Shown one piece after another: positions 23,801 to 30,033 of a stretch of DNA of 64,000 bases (its first letter is position 1; every line of letters begins with the position of its first letter). The position numbers and the translations under genes are program-made. The DNA comes from Larkinella soli (GTDB lineage Bacteria; Bacteroidota; Bacteroidia; Cytophagales; Spirosomataceae), in contig NZ_QTJY01000001.1 of the NCBI RefSeq assembly GCF_003703975.1, forward strand, positions 806,001-870,000. The letters run 5' to 3'. The notes beneath the pieces were generated by a model. The model searched no databases and was not told the DNA's origin. It saw nothing but the letters and a program-made list of their open reading frames with translations.

Positions 23801-24275
23801 GGAGAAACTGGAGCAGCTGGACCGGGAGATCAACACCAAACAGGATGAAAGAAATTCGCGGTACCAGCGTCGGATTCAGATCATCGTCGCCATTGTCGGT
23901 ATCATCAACTTTTATTCGATCATTCGGGATTTTTATCTGGATGAGTTATCCACCGGAGGAGAGGATAAACAATCCAAAATGATCGACTGGGGCAAGCTGA
24001 ATGACTCCTGGGCGGGCGGTATTGTCCGGCGCATTCCTGCTTTTCTGAGGGATTTGTTCAGTAGCTTCTGGGAAAACATTCAGCCCTTCCTGCCCAAAAA
24101 ATCATTGGAAATGGCTCATTTCACCTTGTTTCTGATTGTCATCAGTGTGGTGTTCTGGCAGATCATTACCAATGCCATCGATCCGGCAAGGTCTTCCAGA
24201 ATGATGGCCTGGCGGAACCGCAGGAAAAGAGGGCATCGGTTACCCAAAGTGAAAGCCATGAAACCGGCCGATTAA
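20829..24275 (+). CDS. Very large membrane protein with N-terminal GNAT-like domain
   Basis: 1148 residues from the ATG at 20829; a TTG at 20769 would add 20. After a basic, Pro-rich start, residues about 100-270 parallel the preceding gene: TGCLVLIYFPESHTLLIDRIFV against GGCIVEFYPDSACGLVTYLFV, and LQARYVHFPYRRPSEITTAEVHYLITFP against MGARRIDFDYIQPPL...NLYLLCFP; the acetyl-CoA loop itself is not conserved. A soluble region (about 300-560) follows, then a membrane pair (about 620-657), a large acidic region, a coiled coil (about 983-1015: REKLEQLDREINTKQDERN) and two C-terminal membrane helices (about 1015-1036 and 1096-1116). Coiled coil followed by membrane helices recalls CorA, but no GMN motif exists. 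Unrecognised; a membrane partner of the GNAT protein is inferred. Confidence 0.6.
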   Translation: MESPVQPELKKAVRPSRRSVQAPKPKKAPENVLDPYPYFLISTDEDFGQGSPGLPNRDKVLALFRSDCLYSPFQAEADPGTIGNLKSRIPFLNEPDTAGLPDKNNPSSPASVATFLILSGRRTGNPSEPDLTGCLVLIYFPESHTLLIDRIFVSSSEPAENRCEIVSDLLAYRKKDRSDWSEGKTADGRAELGRLMEELNRKNPKAGELIVFHEGTDPLSLNTGEGQKTAAAILDAFHGLQARYVHFPYRRPSEITTAEVHYLITFPKLLHIRKEPYILDDRRIMAFLTEYAGFLNHGPAGTPENLSAKKLEALENDLKKYRYSPYYPFHYLFNIPRLERPKFAYKRAAVCFEITVDEDYFFPEGFTPEDDIRPAVSKEMNGFGRAMEWVKEEWDLVEDPKARVRNCDIAHSTETDLFAYKYQSDPPYFTKYYFLPKGNQVIVRLPLKFHFTSEGRHETYYSLPPVSDLTPEDRVLSRELKMEVHLSYTYFIPSNVRIWHLVLTPDETDGISELDIIKFMKYFSGSQENESEEKKRGVLESISFHYDTGEQNTDSKEVIPGRFELLVRMIARLLLFLWQLPVRLIRLPFKSIRKSQRSFFDAIRKFQYRESHVSLIPILKFPIISGVIFMPVYALYSGNYETAFLIGCLLAAVYLLLSVFQRGRQITKKAENLWAQVGHLLHIRETPFIIPKTESPSVTGTPSSNGLIRLFQNLTGIRYLFQERRKPEFDIAKEDRVLSLKNIRSGIIEIDTGAPNGQEDDNLLVFQQERFSEFLNKHAEGLKDKNEEKVRKEIREKIAESYKKLYDKEEGDSAGEALISTDETDRNPIEEYADYVFKAYCGICLGIFDYDRMGLEEIDDTLMPLEESKTEQSFQALNRGVLAMFGAEEDVMNTFWRTLGLSPYLIIPSAVLANNDYVSLDAEKRLDALLNKLKEDESDLSIPQLIASRHEIDDLLNTNILSNVFHYKTEQGIYRNGMESRGINERIKASREKLEQLDREINTKQDERNSRYQRRIQIIVAIVGIINFYSIIRDFYLDELSTGGEDKQSKMIDWGKLNDSWAGGIVRRIPAFLRDLFSSFWENIQPFLPKKSLEMAHFTLFLIVISVVFWQIITNAIDPARSSRMMAWRNRRKRGHRLPKVKAMKPAD

Positions 24276-24616
24276 CCTCCGAAACCCTCCTCCTTCCGGA
24301 ACTCATAGTCGCGCTCGACGCGGGCGATGCGGACTTTGAACGCTTGGAACCACTGTTCACGGCCGAGATTCCGGGCCAGGGTGTGTTCGGCGTGGTGCCG
24401 CCAGGGGGCGATGGATTCGAGGCTGTCCCAGTAGGAAATGGTCAGGTCCAGGTCGCCGGTGCCGTATTCCATACCCAGAAAGCCGGGCTGCCCGGCGGCC
24501 AGTTCCACCATGCGGTTTCCCATCTCCTCGAAGCCCTCCAGGTCTTCGGCCAGGACGATGGTAAAGACCACGACATAGTAGGGAGGAGCGGGTGTCGAAG
24601 CAATAAGAGATTCCAT
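24272..24616 (-). CDS. Antibiotic-biosynthesis-monooxygenase-like (ABM) protein
   Basis: 114 residues from the ATG at 24616; an upstream start at 24667 would overlap the preceding gene. It fits the dimeric ferredoxin-like ABM fold: YYVVVFTIVL, EMGNRMVELAAGQPGFLGMEYG, DLTISYWDSLESIAPWRHHAEH. Members degrade haem, oxidise quinone-like compounds, or have no known activity. It lies directly after a FAD amine oxidase on the same strand. Its stop codon overlaps that of the large membrane protein from the other strand. Confidence 0.75.
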   Translation of the reverse strand: MESLIASTPAPPYYVVVFTIVLAEDLEGFEEMGNRMVELAAGQPGFLGMEYGTGDLDLTISYWDSLESIAPWRHHAEHTLARNLGREQWFQAFKVRIARVERDYEFRKEEGFGG

Positions 24617-24656
24617 AAAGGATTGGTAGTTAGATGAATAGATAGACTCCTCGTAT

Positions 24657-26192
24657 TTAGCGGGCACCGGTCTGGGCGGGTTTCGGTACGCTTCGGCTCA
24701 ATTTTCTCACAATAGCCCCGGCCGCCGACCGGCCGGTTTCGGCCGCCCCGTTCATGAAGCCCTGGTAGGTTCGGCTGCAATGTTCCCCGGCAAAATACAG
24801 GTTACCGACGGGCTGCGCTTCCGCCTGCCCGATGCCCGACACCTGCCCGACCCGGTAACAGGCGTAGGCCCCGCGGGTCATGGGATTCCGGTTCCAGTTG
24901 TAGACGTTTTTCCGGCCGTTGGCGGCCTCTTTCAGCCCCGGAAATACCCGGTTGCATTCGTCGAGATAGGCGTCATACTGCGACAATTCCAGCTTTTCCC
25001 CCTTGTCGGCTCCCAGAAACAGACTGTATGCGCCGGGCCCCCGATTCTCCCTTTGCATCTGGCTGCTGTCCCAGCCGTTGTGGATGCGGTCGCTCAGAAC
25101 GTAGCCGGAAAAGCCCTGATCGCGCCAGAGCCGCCGGTCCACACCGATCAGTAGTTTCGACTGAGTGCCGTACCCCAGCTGCCGGATGCAGTTCCGCTTG
25201 CGTTTGGGCATCAGGACCCTGATTTCCACTTCCCGCAACACCGAAAACGGGACCGTCAGGATCACGAAGTCGGCCGTGATCTCCCGGCCGTTATCGAACG
25301 CCAGCCGGTAGCCCGTTCCTTCCGATTTCAGTCGCTGCAACTGAAAGCCGGTTCGGATTTCGGTTTTCAGCCGCTTCTGAAGGCCGGTCAGAATCTGCTC
25401 ATTTCCGCCGACGACCTTGAACCGTTCGTCGCTTTCGCCGTAAATTTCAAATCCGTTCGTCGTATCGGTATTCAGAGAAACCAGCAGGTTCAGGCTGGAC
25501 TGGTTGCCCGAGGGAAGGCCCAGTTCGCTGGTGAAGGAGGTCGTCAGCAGGTCGTAGAGCCAGCCGGACATACCGGTCTTTCGCAGGTATTCGTCGATGG
25601 AAAGCCGGTCCAGTTCGATCACTTTGGGGTGCCAGGGATGGAGAGAACCGGGCAGGGCGTCGATATCTTTTTTCATCCGGGCGGCAAATGGCCGAAACTC
25701 GGCCAGAATCTCGTTTTCGGAAATCCGGCGGCCGCCGAAAAAGTAATCGGTGCCGACCAGGCGCTTTTCCGAAGGGGCTTTCATGTCCCACAGCTTCAGT
25801 CCAAAATCGCGGCAGAAAGCCAGCATGTCGGTATGGGTGGAGTCGATGAACTCTCCGCCCAGCTCGGTCGTAATGCCGTCGGCGACCAGATTCTGCGCCG
25901 AAACGACCCGCCCTCCCACCCGGCCGGTCGATTCGTAAATCTCGGCGGAAAGGCCGGCTTTCTGAAGATACCAGGCGGCCGTCAGTCCGGCCAGACCGGC
26001 CCCGATGACGGCGATCCGGGGGCTGGTCTGCGAGGTTCCGGATGGCCGGCAGGCGTGGAAGGCTGCGAGGGAAGTGCCGGCCAGGAGCGCACCCGAAGCC
26101 TGTTTCATGAAGGCCCGTCGCGACAGAGACGGTGGTTTGGCTATAGGAAATTCGGTCCTCAGGAGATCGGCAAGGCGGGGTTTTCGGGGCAT
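24657..26192 (-). CDS. FAD-dependent amine oxidase, Tat-exported
   Basis: 511 residues. A twin-arginine signal (SRRAFMKQASGALLAGTSLAAFHAC) precedes a Rossmann FAD site IAVIGAGLAGLTAAWYL and the second GRVGGRVVSA motif of the monoamine oxidase family; the C-terminal FAD contact is NLYFAGEHCSRTYQGFMNGAAETGRSAA. It should oxidise amines or related substrates in the periplasm, as a folded cofactor-loaded enzyme. The Cys at the signal end (HACRPSG) may make it a lipoprotein. The small ABM gene follows and is probably cotranscribed. Confidence 0.88.
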   Translation of the reverse strand: MPRKPRLADLLRTEFPIAKPPSLSRRAFMKQASGALLAGTSLAAFHACRPSGTSQTSPRIAVIGAGLAGLTAAWYLQKAGLSAEIYESTGRVGGRVVSAQNLVADGITTELGGEFIDSTHTDMLAFCRDFGLKLWDMKAPSEKRLVGTDYFFGGRRISENEILAEFRPFAARMKKDIDALPGSLHPWHPKVIELDRLSIDEYLRKTGMSGWLYDLLTTSFTSELGLPSGNQSSLNLLVSLNTDTTNGFEIYGESDERFKVVGGNEQILTGLQKRLKTEIRTGFQLQRLKSEGTGYRLAFDNGREITADFVILTVPFSVLREVEIRVLMPKRKRNCIRQLGYGTQSKLLIGVDRRLWRDQGFSGYVLSDRIHNGWDSSQMQRENRGPGAYSLFLGADKGEKLELSQYDAYLDECNRVFPGLKEAANGRKNVYNWNRNPMTRGAYACYRVGQVSGIGQAEAQPVGNLYFAGEHCSRTYQGFMNGAAETGRSAAGAIVRKLSRSVPKPAQTGAR

Positions 26193-26336
26193 TTTCGGGA
26201 TCGATTAAGGACGCGCCCGGATGTACGGCAGGCAGGGCGGGCTACTAAAGATAGGAGAAGCGAAAGGATAAAAAATACCGGAAAGGCTGGATTTTTAGGA
26301 AAACAAGAGAGTCATTTGCCGAAAACCGAATCTGTC

Positions 26337-27227
26337 ATGAATATCGCCTTTATCGGTCTGGGCCAGATGGGCCGGGCCATGTCGGGAAACCTCCTGAAGA
26401 GCCACCACACCGTCACTTTGTTCAACCGCAGCCGGTCAAAAGCCGAAGACCTGCTCGCAGCCGGAGCCCGCTGGGCCGACACGCCCGCCGAAGCCGCATC
26501 GGAAGCCGACGTGGTGTTCACGATGGTGTCGGACGATTCGGCCCTGGAGGAAGTGACGCTGGGGGATCCGGGTCTGCTGAATGCGTTACCCGAAGGCGGT
26601 ATTCACGTGTCCTGCAGCACCATTTCGCCCGACACCTCCCGCCGGCTCGCAGCCGAACACGAACTGAAGAAAACCGCCTATGTGGCCTGCCCGGTTTTCG
26701 GGAAACCCGAAGTGGCCGAAGCCGGCAGGCTGTGGCTCTGCCAGTCGGGAAACCCGGCCGCTAAGGAGCGAATCCGGCCGCTTCTGGACCTGATCGGGCA
26801 GGGCGTGTTCGATTTCGGGGAAGACGTCGGAGCGGCCAACGTCGTCAAACTGGCGGGCAACTTTCTGATCGGCTGCGCCATCGAGGCCATGGCCGAAGCC
26901 TTTACGCTGGGCGAAAAGAACGGCATTGACCGCAAGGCCATGTGGGAAATGTTCAGCTCGACCCTGTTTGCCGCTCCGGTTTACCGGAACTACGGAAAGA
27001 TGATCGCCGAGGAGCATTACCAGCCCGTCGGGGCCACGCCCGCCCTGATCCGGAAAGACATGCGGCTGCTGCTGGAGGTGGCCCAGCAGTCGGTGACGCC
27101 CATGCCGTTCGGGAACATCGTCTTCCAGCAGCTGACGGCCACGGTCGCCAAAAATATCGGCCACATCGACTGGGCGGGTTTTGCCGGAGAGGTTTCGGAG
27201 AATGCCGGTCTCGGTAAAAAACGCTGA
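26337..27227 (+). CDS. NAD(P)-dependent beta-hydroxyacid dehydrogenase family protein
   Basis: 296 residues from the ATG at 26337 (MNIAFIGLGQMGRAMSGNLL); the open frame continues far upstream but lacks family similarity there. The Rossmann motif GLGQMG and the sequence NLVKLAGNFLIG-type helix (here VVKLAGNFLIGCAIEAMAEAF, with the catalytic Lys) identify the 3-hydroxyisobutyrate / 6-phosphogluconate dehydrogenase-like superfamily. Substrate cannot be told. The Crp/Fnr gene starts three bases after its stop, so they form an operon. The leader carries the 20-base motif at 26282-26301 also seen upstream of the GNAT gene. Confidence 0.88.
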   Translation: MNIAFIGLGQMGRAMSGNLLKSHHTVTLFNRSRSKAEDLLAAGARWADTPAEAASEADVVFTMVSDDSALEEVTLGDPGLLNALPEGGIHVSCSTISPDTSRRLAAEHELKKTAYVACPVFGKPEVAEAGRLWLCQSGNPAAKERIRPLLDLIGQGVFDFGEDVGAANVVKLAGNFLIGCAIEAMAEAFTLGEKNGIDRKAMWEMFSSTLFAAPVYRNYGKMIAEEHYQPVGATPALIRKDMRLLLEVAQQSVTPMPFGNIVFQQLTATVAKNIGHIDWAGFAGEVSENAGLGKKR

Positions 27228-27230
27228 ACC

Positions 27231-27809
27231 ATGTTCGACGCCCTACGCCGGTATCTGGAACGTTCCATCACCCTTTCCGATGAGGAGTTCGACATTCTGA
27301 AAACCGCTTTCATGCCCCGCCATTACCCGAAGGGAAGTTTCCTCCAGCGGGCCGGGGACATCGCCCGCTACGGGGGCTTCGTGGCCAAAGGCTGCATGCG
27401 GAGCTACACGGTGGACGACAAGGGGAAGGAACACATCGTGCAGTTCGCTCCGGAGAACTGGTGGATCAGCGACCTGAATAACAGCCTCATCGGTGAGCCC
27501 ACCGGGTATTTCATCGATGCCATCGAGGACTCGGACCTGCTGGTCTGTGATCTGCCCTCCTTCGAAAAGGCGCTGACGGCCCTTCCGACGTTTGCCGAAC
27601 ATTACCGGCTCGGGATGCAGAAACACATGGTCGCCAAAAACCGCCGGATTTCCGCCTTCCTGAGCGCCACGGCCGAAGAACGGTATCTCGATTTCCTGAA
27701 AACCTACCCTTCCATTGCCCGGCGGGTTCCGCAGCACATGCTTGCCTCCTACCTCGGCATCACGCCGGAAACCCTCAGCCGGGTCCGGAAACAGCTTTCC
27801 CGGAAATAA
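27231..27809 (+). CDS. Crp/Fnr family transcription regulator
   Basis: 192 residues, common length in Bacteroidota. A cyclic-nucleotide-binding-like beta barrel (about 25-115, with YPKGSFLQRAGD and FVAKGCMRSYTVDDKG) is followed by a DNA-binding helix-turn-helix (MLASYLGITPETLSRVRKQL). The FNR iron-sulfur cysteines are missing, so oxygen sensing through such a cluster is unlikely. An FNR-like site TTGAT-N4-GTCAA lies 16 bases after its stop, ahead of the DoxX-like gene, suggesting that it controls the genes downstream and perhaps responds to redox or metabolite state. Confidence 0.85.
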   Translation: MFDALRRYLERSITLSDEEFDILKTAFMPRHYPKGSFLQRAGDIARYGGFVAKGCMRSYTVDDKGKEHIVQFAPENWWISDLNNSLIGEPTGYFIDAIEDSDLLVCDLPSFEKALTALPTFAEHYRLGMQKHMVAKNRRISAFLSATAEERYLDFLKTYPSIARRVPQHMLASYLGITPETLSRVRKQLSRK

Positions 27810-27825
27810 CGGCATTACGCATTTC

Positions 27826-27839
27826 TTGATCTATGTCAA
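27826..27839. promoter_or_regulatory. FNR-like operator
   Basis: TTGAT-CTAT-GTCAA matches the FNR consensus TTGAT-N4-ATCAA at nine of ten positions. Its centre lies about 43 bases before the transcription start predicted from the -7 box at 27863, close to the class II activator position. It follows directly after the Crp/Fnr gene. Confidence 0.55.
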
Positions 27840-27862
27840 TGCCCGGCCCCTCCCGGCCGGGC

Positions 27863-27870
27863 TACTTTTG
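27863..27870 (+). promoter_or_regulatory. -7 box for the DoxX-cytochrome-VOC group
   Basis: TACTTTTG fits TAnnTTTG, 38 bases before the ATG at 27908. The -33 region is GC-rich and has no TTTG, as expected for an activator-dependent promoter. Confidence 0.55.
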
Positions 27871-27907
27871 TGCTGTTCAATCCACACAAACACCAAACAC
27901 AACTGCT

Positions 27908-28282
27908 ATGAACAGCGCAAAGAAATCCCGCCTGAGACGGACGCCCTCCGTCGTTCTCGCCCTCCTGATCGCCATCGGTGCCTGCCTGAAACTGAGCGGT
28001 ATTCCGGAAATGGTCGATCACTATTCGGACTTGGGCCTCGTTCATCTACTGCCGGTATTCGCCCTTCTGGAAATCGGGTTCGTCACCCTGTATCTGATCC
28101 CGCGCACCATGAAACTTGGCTTCCTGCTGCTGACCGGCTATTTCGGCGGGGCCATCGCCACCGAACTTTCTCACGGCAACCCGTTCGCGGCTCCGCTGAT
28201 CATCCTGGCGCTGGTCTGGGCCGCCACCTGGTTCCGCAACCCGGCCGTTTTCACCCCGAACCCTGAGCCGACAACGGTCTGA
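27908..28282 (+). CDS. DoxX-like membrane protein
   Basis: 124 residues from the ATG at 27908. Four membrane helices: VVLALLIAIGACLKLSGI, LLPVFALLEIGFVTLYLI, LGFLLLTGYFGGAIATEL and PLIILALVWAATWF. The pattern matches DoxX/DoxD-like proteins, which accompany redox chains, though the assignment is by layout (GYFGGAIATE) only. It is followed 29 bases later by a dihaem cytochrome, supporting a respiratory or redox role. Confidence 0.7.
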   Translation: MNSAKKSRLRRTPSVVLALLIAIGACLKLSGIPEMVDHYSDLGLVHLLPVFALLEIGFVTLYLIPRTMKLGFLLLTGYFGGAIATELSHGNPFAAPLIILALVWAATWFRNPAVFTPNPEPTTV

Positions 28283-28311
28283 TTCGCTCTTTTTTCCATC
28301 CACACAGAGCC

Positions 28312-29217
28312 ATGAAACGCATCCTGAAAGGACTGGGCATCGGGCTGGCCGCGCTGGCCGGCCTGGCCCTCCTGACCACCGCCGTTCTGTACGGGCTTTC
28401 GGAATACCGGCTGAACCGCCGGCATCCCATTCCTGCCATTCCGAAACTAACGCTTTCCACGGACAGCGCGACGCTCGCCCACGGCGAACACCTCGCCAAA
28501 TCGACCGGCAACTGCACCTTCTGCCACGAAGCCGACCTCGGCGGGGAAGACAGCGGCATGGGCGGACCGCTGGGAACGGTGGCCGGCCCGAACCTGACCC
28601 GGGGCCGGGGTGGCCTCGACCCTTCGTTCTCGGACGACGACTGGGTCCGGGCCATCCGTTACGGCGTCCACCCCGACGGCACCTCCCTGATCGTGATGCC
28701 CAGCGAAACCTTCGTGCACATGAATGCGGGCGACCTTTCGGCGCTGGTGTCCTACCTGAAACAACTCCCGCCCATCGACCGGGAAGTTCCTAAAACGCGG
28801 CTCGGCTTTCTGGGCCGAATGCTGCTGGCTTCCGGGAAGTTGCCGATTCTGGTGGCGGAAAAGACCAAAAAGCTGCCGCTGGTGACGGGCGTCAAAGCAG
28901 GGCCGACCGTCGAATACGGCCGCTACCTCGCCGATCTGAGCGGGTGCCGGGGCTGTCATGGTCAGAACCTGTCGGGAGGCCGGGTGGCCGGTCCTCCGGG
29001 AACGCCCCCCACCTCCAACCTCACCCCGGCCGGACCGATCGGCCGCTGGACGGAGAAGCAGTTCGTTACGGCCCTGCGCACCGGAATGCGGCCTAACGGA
29101 ACAATTATCGACGGATTCATGCCCTGGCGCGTGGCCGGGCAGATGACCGATGAAGAATTACACGCCATCTGGCTGTATCTCAAAAGCGTACGGCCGATGG
29201 CGTACGGAAACCGATAA
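28312..29217 (+). CDS. Dihaem membrane-anchored cytochrome c
   Basis: 301 residues. An N-terminal anchor (GIGLAALAGLALLTTAVLYGL) leads to two haem c sites, NCTFCHEADLGG and GCRGCHGQNLSGG, each starting a cytochrome c domain of about 110 residues; candidate axial methionines occur in IVMPSETF and GFMPWRVAG. It should face the periplasm and carry electrons. Neighbours are the DoxX-like gene and a VOC protein in the same direction. Confidence 0.9.
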   Translation: MKRILKGLGIGLAALAGLALLTTAVLYGLSEYRLNRRHPIPAIPKLTLSTDSATLAHGEHLAKSTGNCTFCHEADLGGEDSGMGGPLGTVAGPNLTRGRGGLDPSFSDDDWVRAIRYGVHPDGTSLIVMPSETFVHMNAGDLSALVSYLKQLPPIDREVPKTRLGFLGRMLLASGKLPILVAEKTKKLPLVTGVKAGPTVEYGRYLADLSGCRGCHGQNLSGGRVAGPPGTPPTSNLTPAGPIGRWTEKQFVTALRTGMRPNGTIIDGFMPWRVAGQMTDEELHAIWLYLKSVRPMAYGNR

Positions 29218-29231
29218 ACCAACAACAAATA

Positions 29232-29747
29232 ATGAACGCATCAACCATTTCTTCAGAAGCCCGAATCGGCCATGTTCACCTGCGGGTTGCCGATCTGGAC
29301 CGGGCCGTCGCTTTTTACCGCGATCTCCTCGGATTCACCCTGACCGTTTACGGCCCTGATTTCGGTCTTCAGGCGGCTTTTCTGGCGGCCGGCGGCTACC
29401 ACCATCACATCGCCCTGAACACCTGGATCAGCAAGGACGGTACTCCGCCCCCCAGGGGCCATACCGGGCTGCACCACGTCGCCATCGTTTACCCGGACCG
29501 GCAAGCCCTCGCCCGGGCCGTCCGGCGGCTGCTGGAGAACGGCTACCCGATCGACGAAGCGCAGGACCACGGCGGCACGGTTTCGGTATACCTGCGCGAC
29601 CCCGACGGCAACGGCCTCGAACTGTATTACGACCTGCCCCAAACGGCCTGGTACGACGCCGGAGGGCGGCTGGTGATGAAGGCCGACCGTATCCCTGTGG
29701 AGCAGTTGCTCGAAGAACCGGCTGCATACCAGAACCGTTCCGTTTAA
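29232..29747 (+). CDS. VOC family dioxygenase-like protein
   Basis: 171 residues, with two VOC modules: RIGHVHLRVADLDRAVAFYRDLLGF and GLHHVAIVYPDRQALARAVRRL. Metal ligands would be His in GHVHL, His in LHHVA and Glu in GNGLELYYD, the set seen in type I extradiol dioxygenases (CatE-like). A ring-cleaving dioxygenase or glyoxalase-type enzyme is possible; the substrate is unknown. It is 14 bases after the cytochrome gene. Confidence 0.82.
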   Translation: MNASTISSEARIGHVHLRVADLDRAVAFYRDLLGFTLTVYGPDFGLQAAFLAAGGYHHHIALNTWISKDGTPPPRGHTGLHHVAIVYPDRQALARAVRRLLENGYPIDEAQDHGGTVSVYLRDPDGNGLELYYDLPQTAWYDAGGRLVMKADRIPVEQLLEEPAAYQNRSV

Positions 29748-29813
29748 AACGGAGCTCGTTTTGTTGCAACCGAAGGGAATATTAGTTTTATTTTTTTGGA
29801 AAGACTTACCCCC

Positions 29814-29996
29814 ATGCGGTTACCATTTCATCTTCCCAACGTCGAAAAATTCTCTGACCAGGAACAGGTGACCCTTTGTCTGGCCAATCCCGACCTGACC
29901 ATCGAACAGGACGAAAACGGAACCTTGATAAACAAGATGCAAACGTGGGTGCAGAACGGTGTCCGGCCGGCCGGGCTGCAAACCCGGCCGTTTTAA
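29814..29996 (+). pseudogene. Uma2-family remnant with internal deletion
   Basis: 60 codons remain. Residues 1-40 (NVEKFSDQEQVTLCLANPDLTIEQDENGTLI) match the N-terminus of Uma2 (DUF820) proteins, which normally have about 190 residues and a PD-(D/E)xK nuclease-like core. It is followed directly by NKMQTWVQNGVRPAG, which looks like the much later KM..W..NGV.LGWLID motif. The middle with the nuclease residues is therefore missing, and the frame ends in a terminator hairpin. It is best read as a decayed gene rather than a functional small protein. Confidence 0.6.
29968..29994 (+). terminator. Intrinsic terminator inside the remnant's 3' end
   Basis: CGGCCGGG (29968-29975) pairs perfectly with CCCGGCCG (29983-29990), 7-base loop, then TTTT. 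Confidence 0.65.
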
Positions 29997-30001
29997 TAAT
30001 T

Positions 30002-30022
30002 TTCCGGAATAACAATCCGGAA
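30002..30022 (-). terminator. Weak hairpin after acs
   Basis: TTCCGGA/TCCGGAA form a perfect 7-bp stem with 7-base loop, 12 bases beyond the acs stop; followed on the minus strand by an AAATTATT-type AT-rich run rather than pure T. Confidence 0.4.
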
Positions 30023-30033
30023 CGTATTGTCAA

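Noticed and set aside
25629-26336. Upstream extension of the dehydrogenase frame
   Set aside because: It is antisense to the amine oxidase gene and lacks family sequence; the Rossmann start at 26337 is clear.
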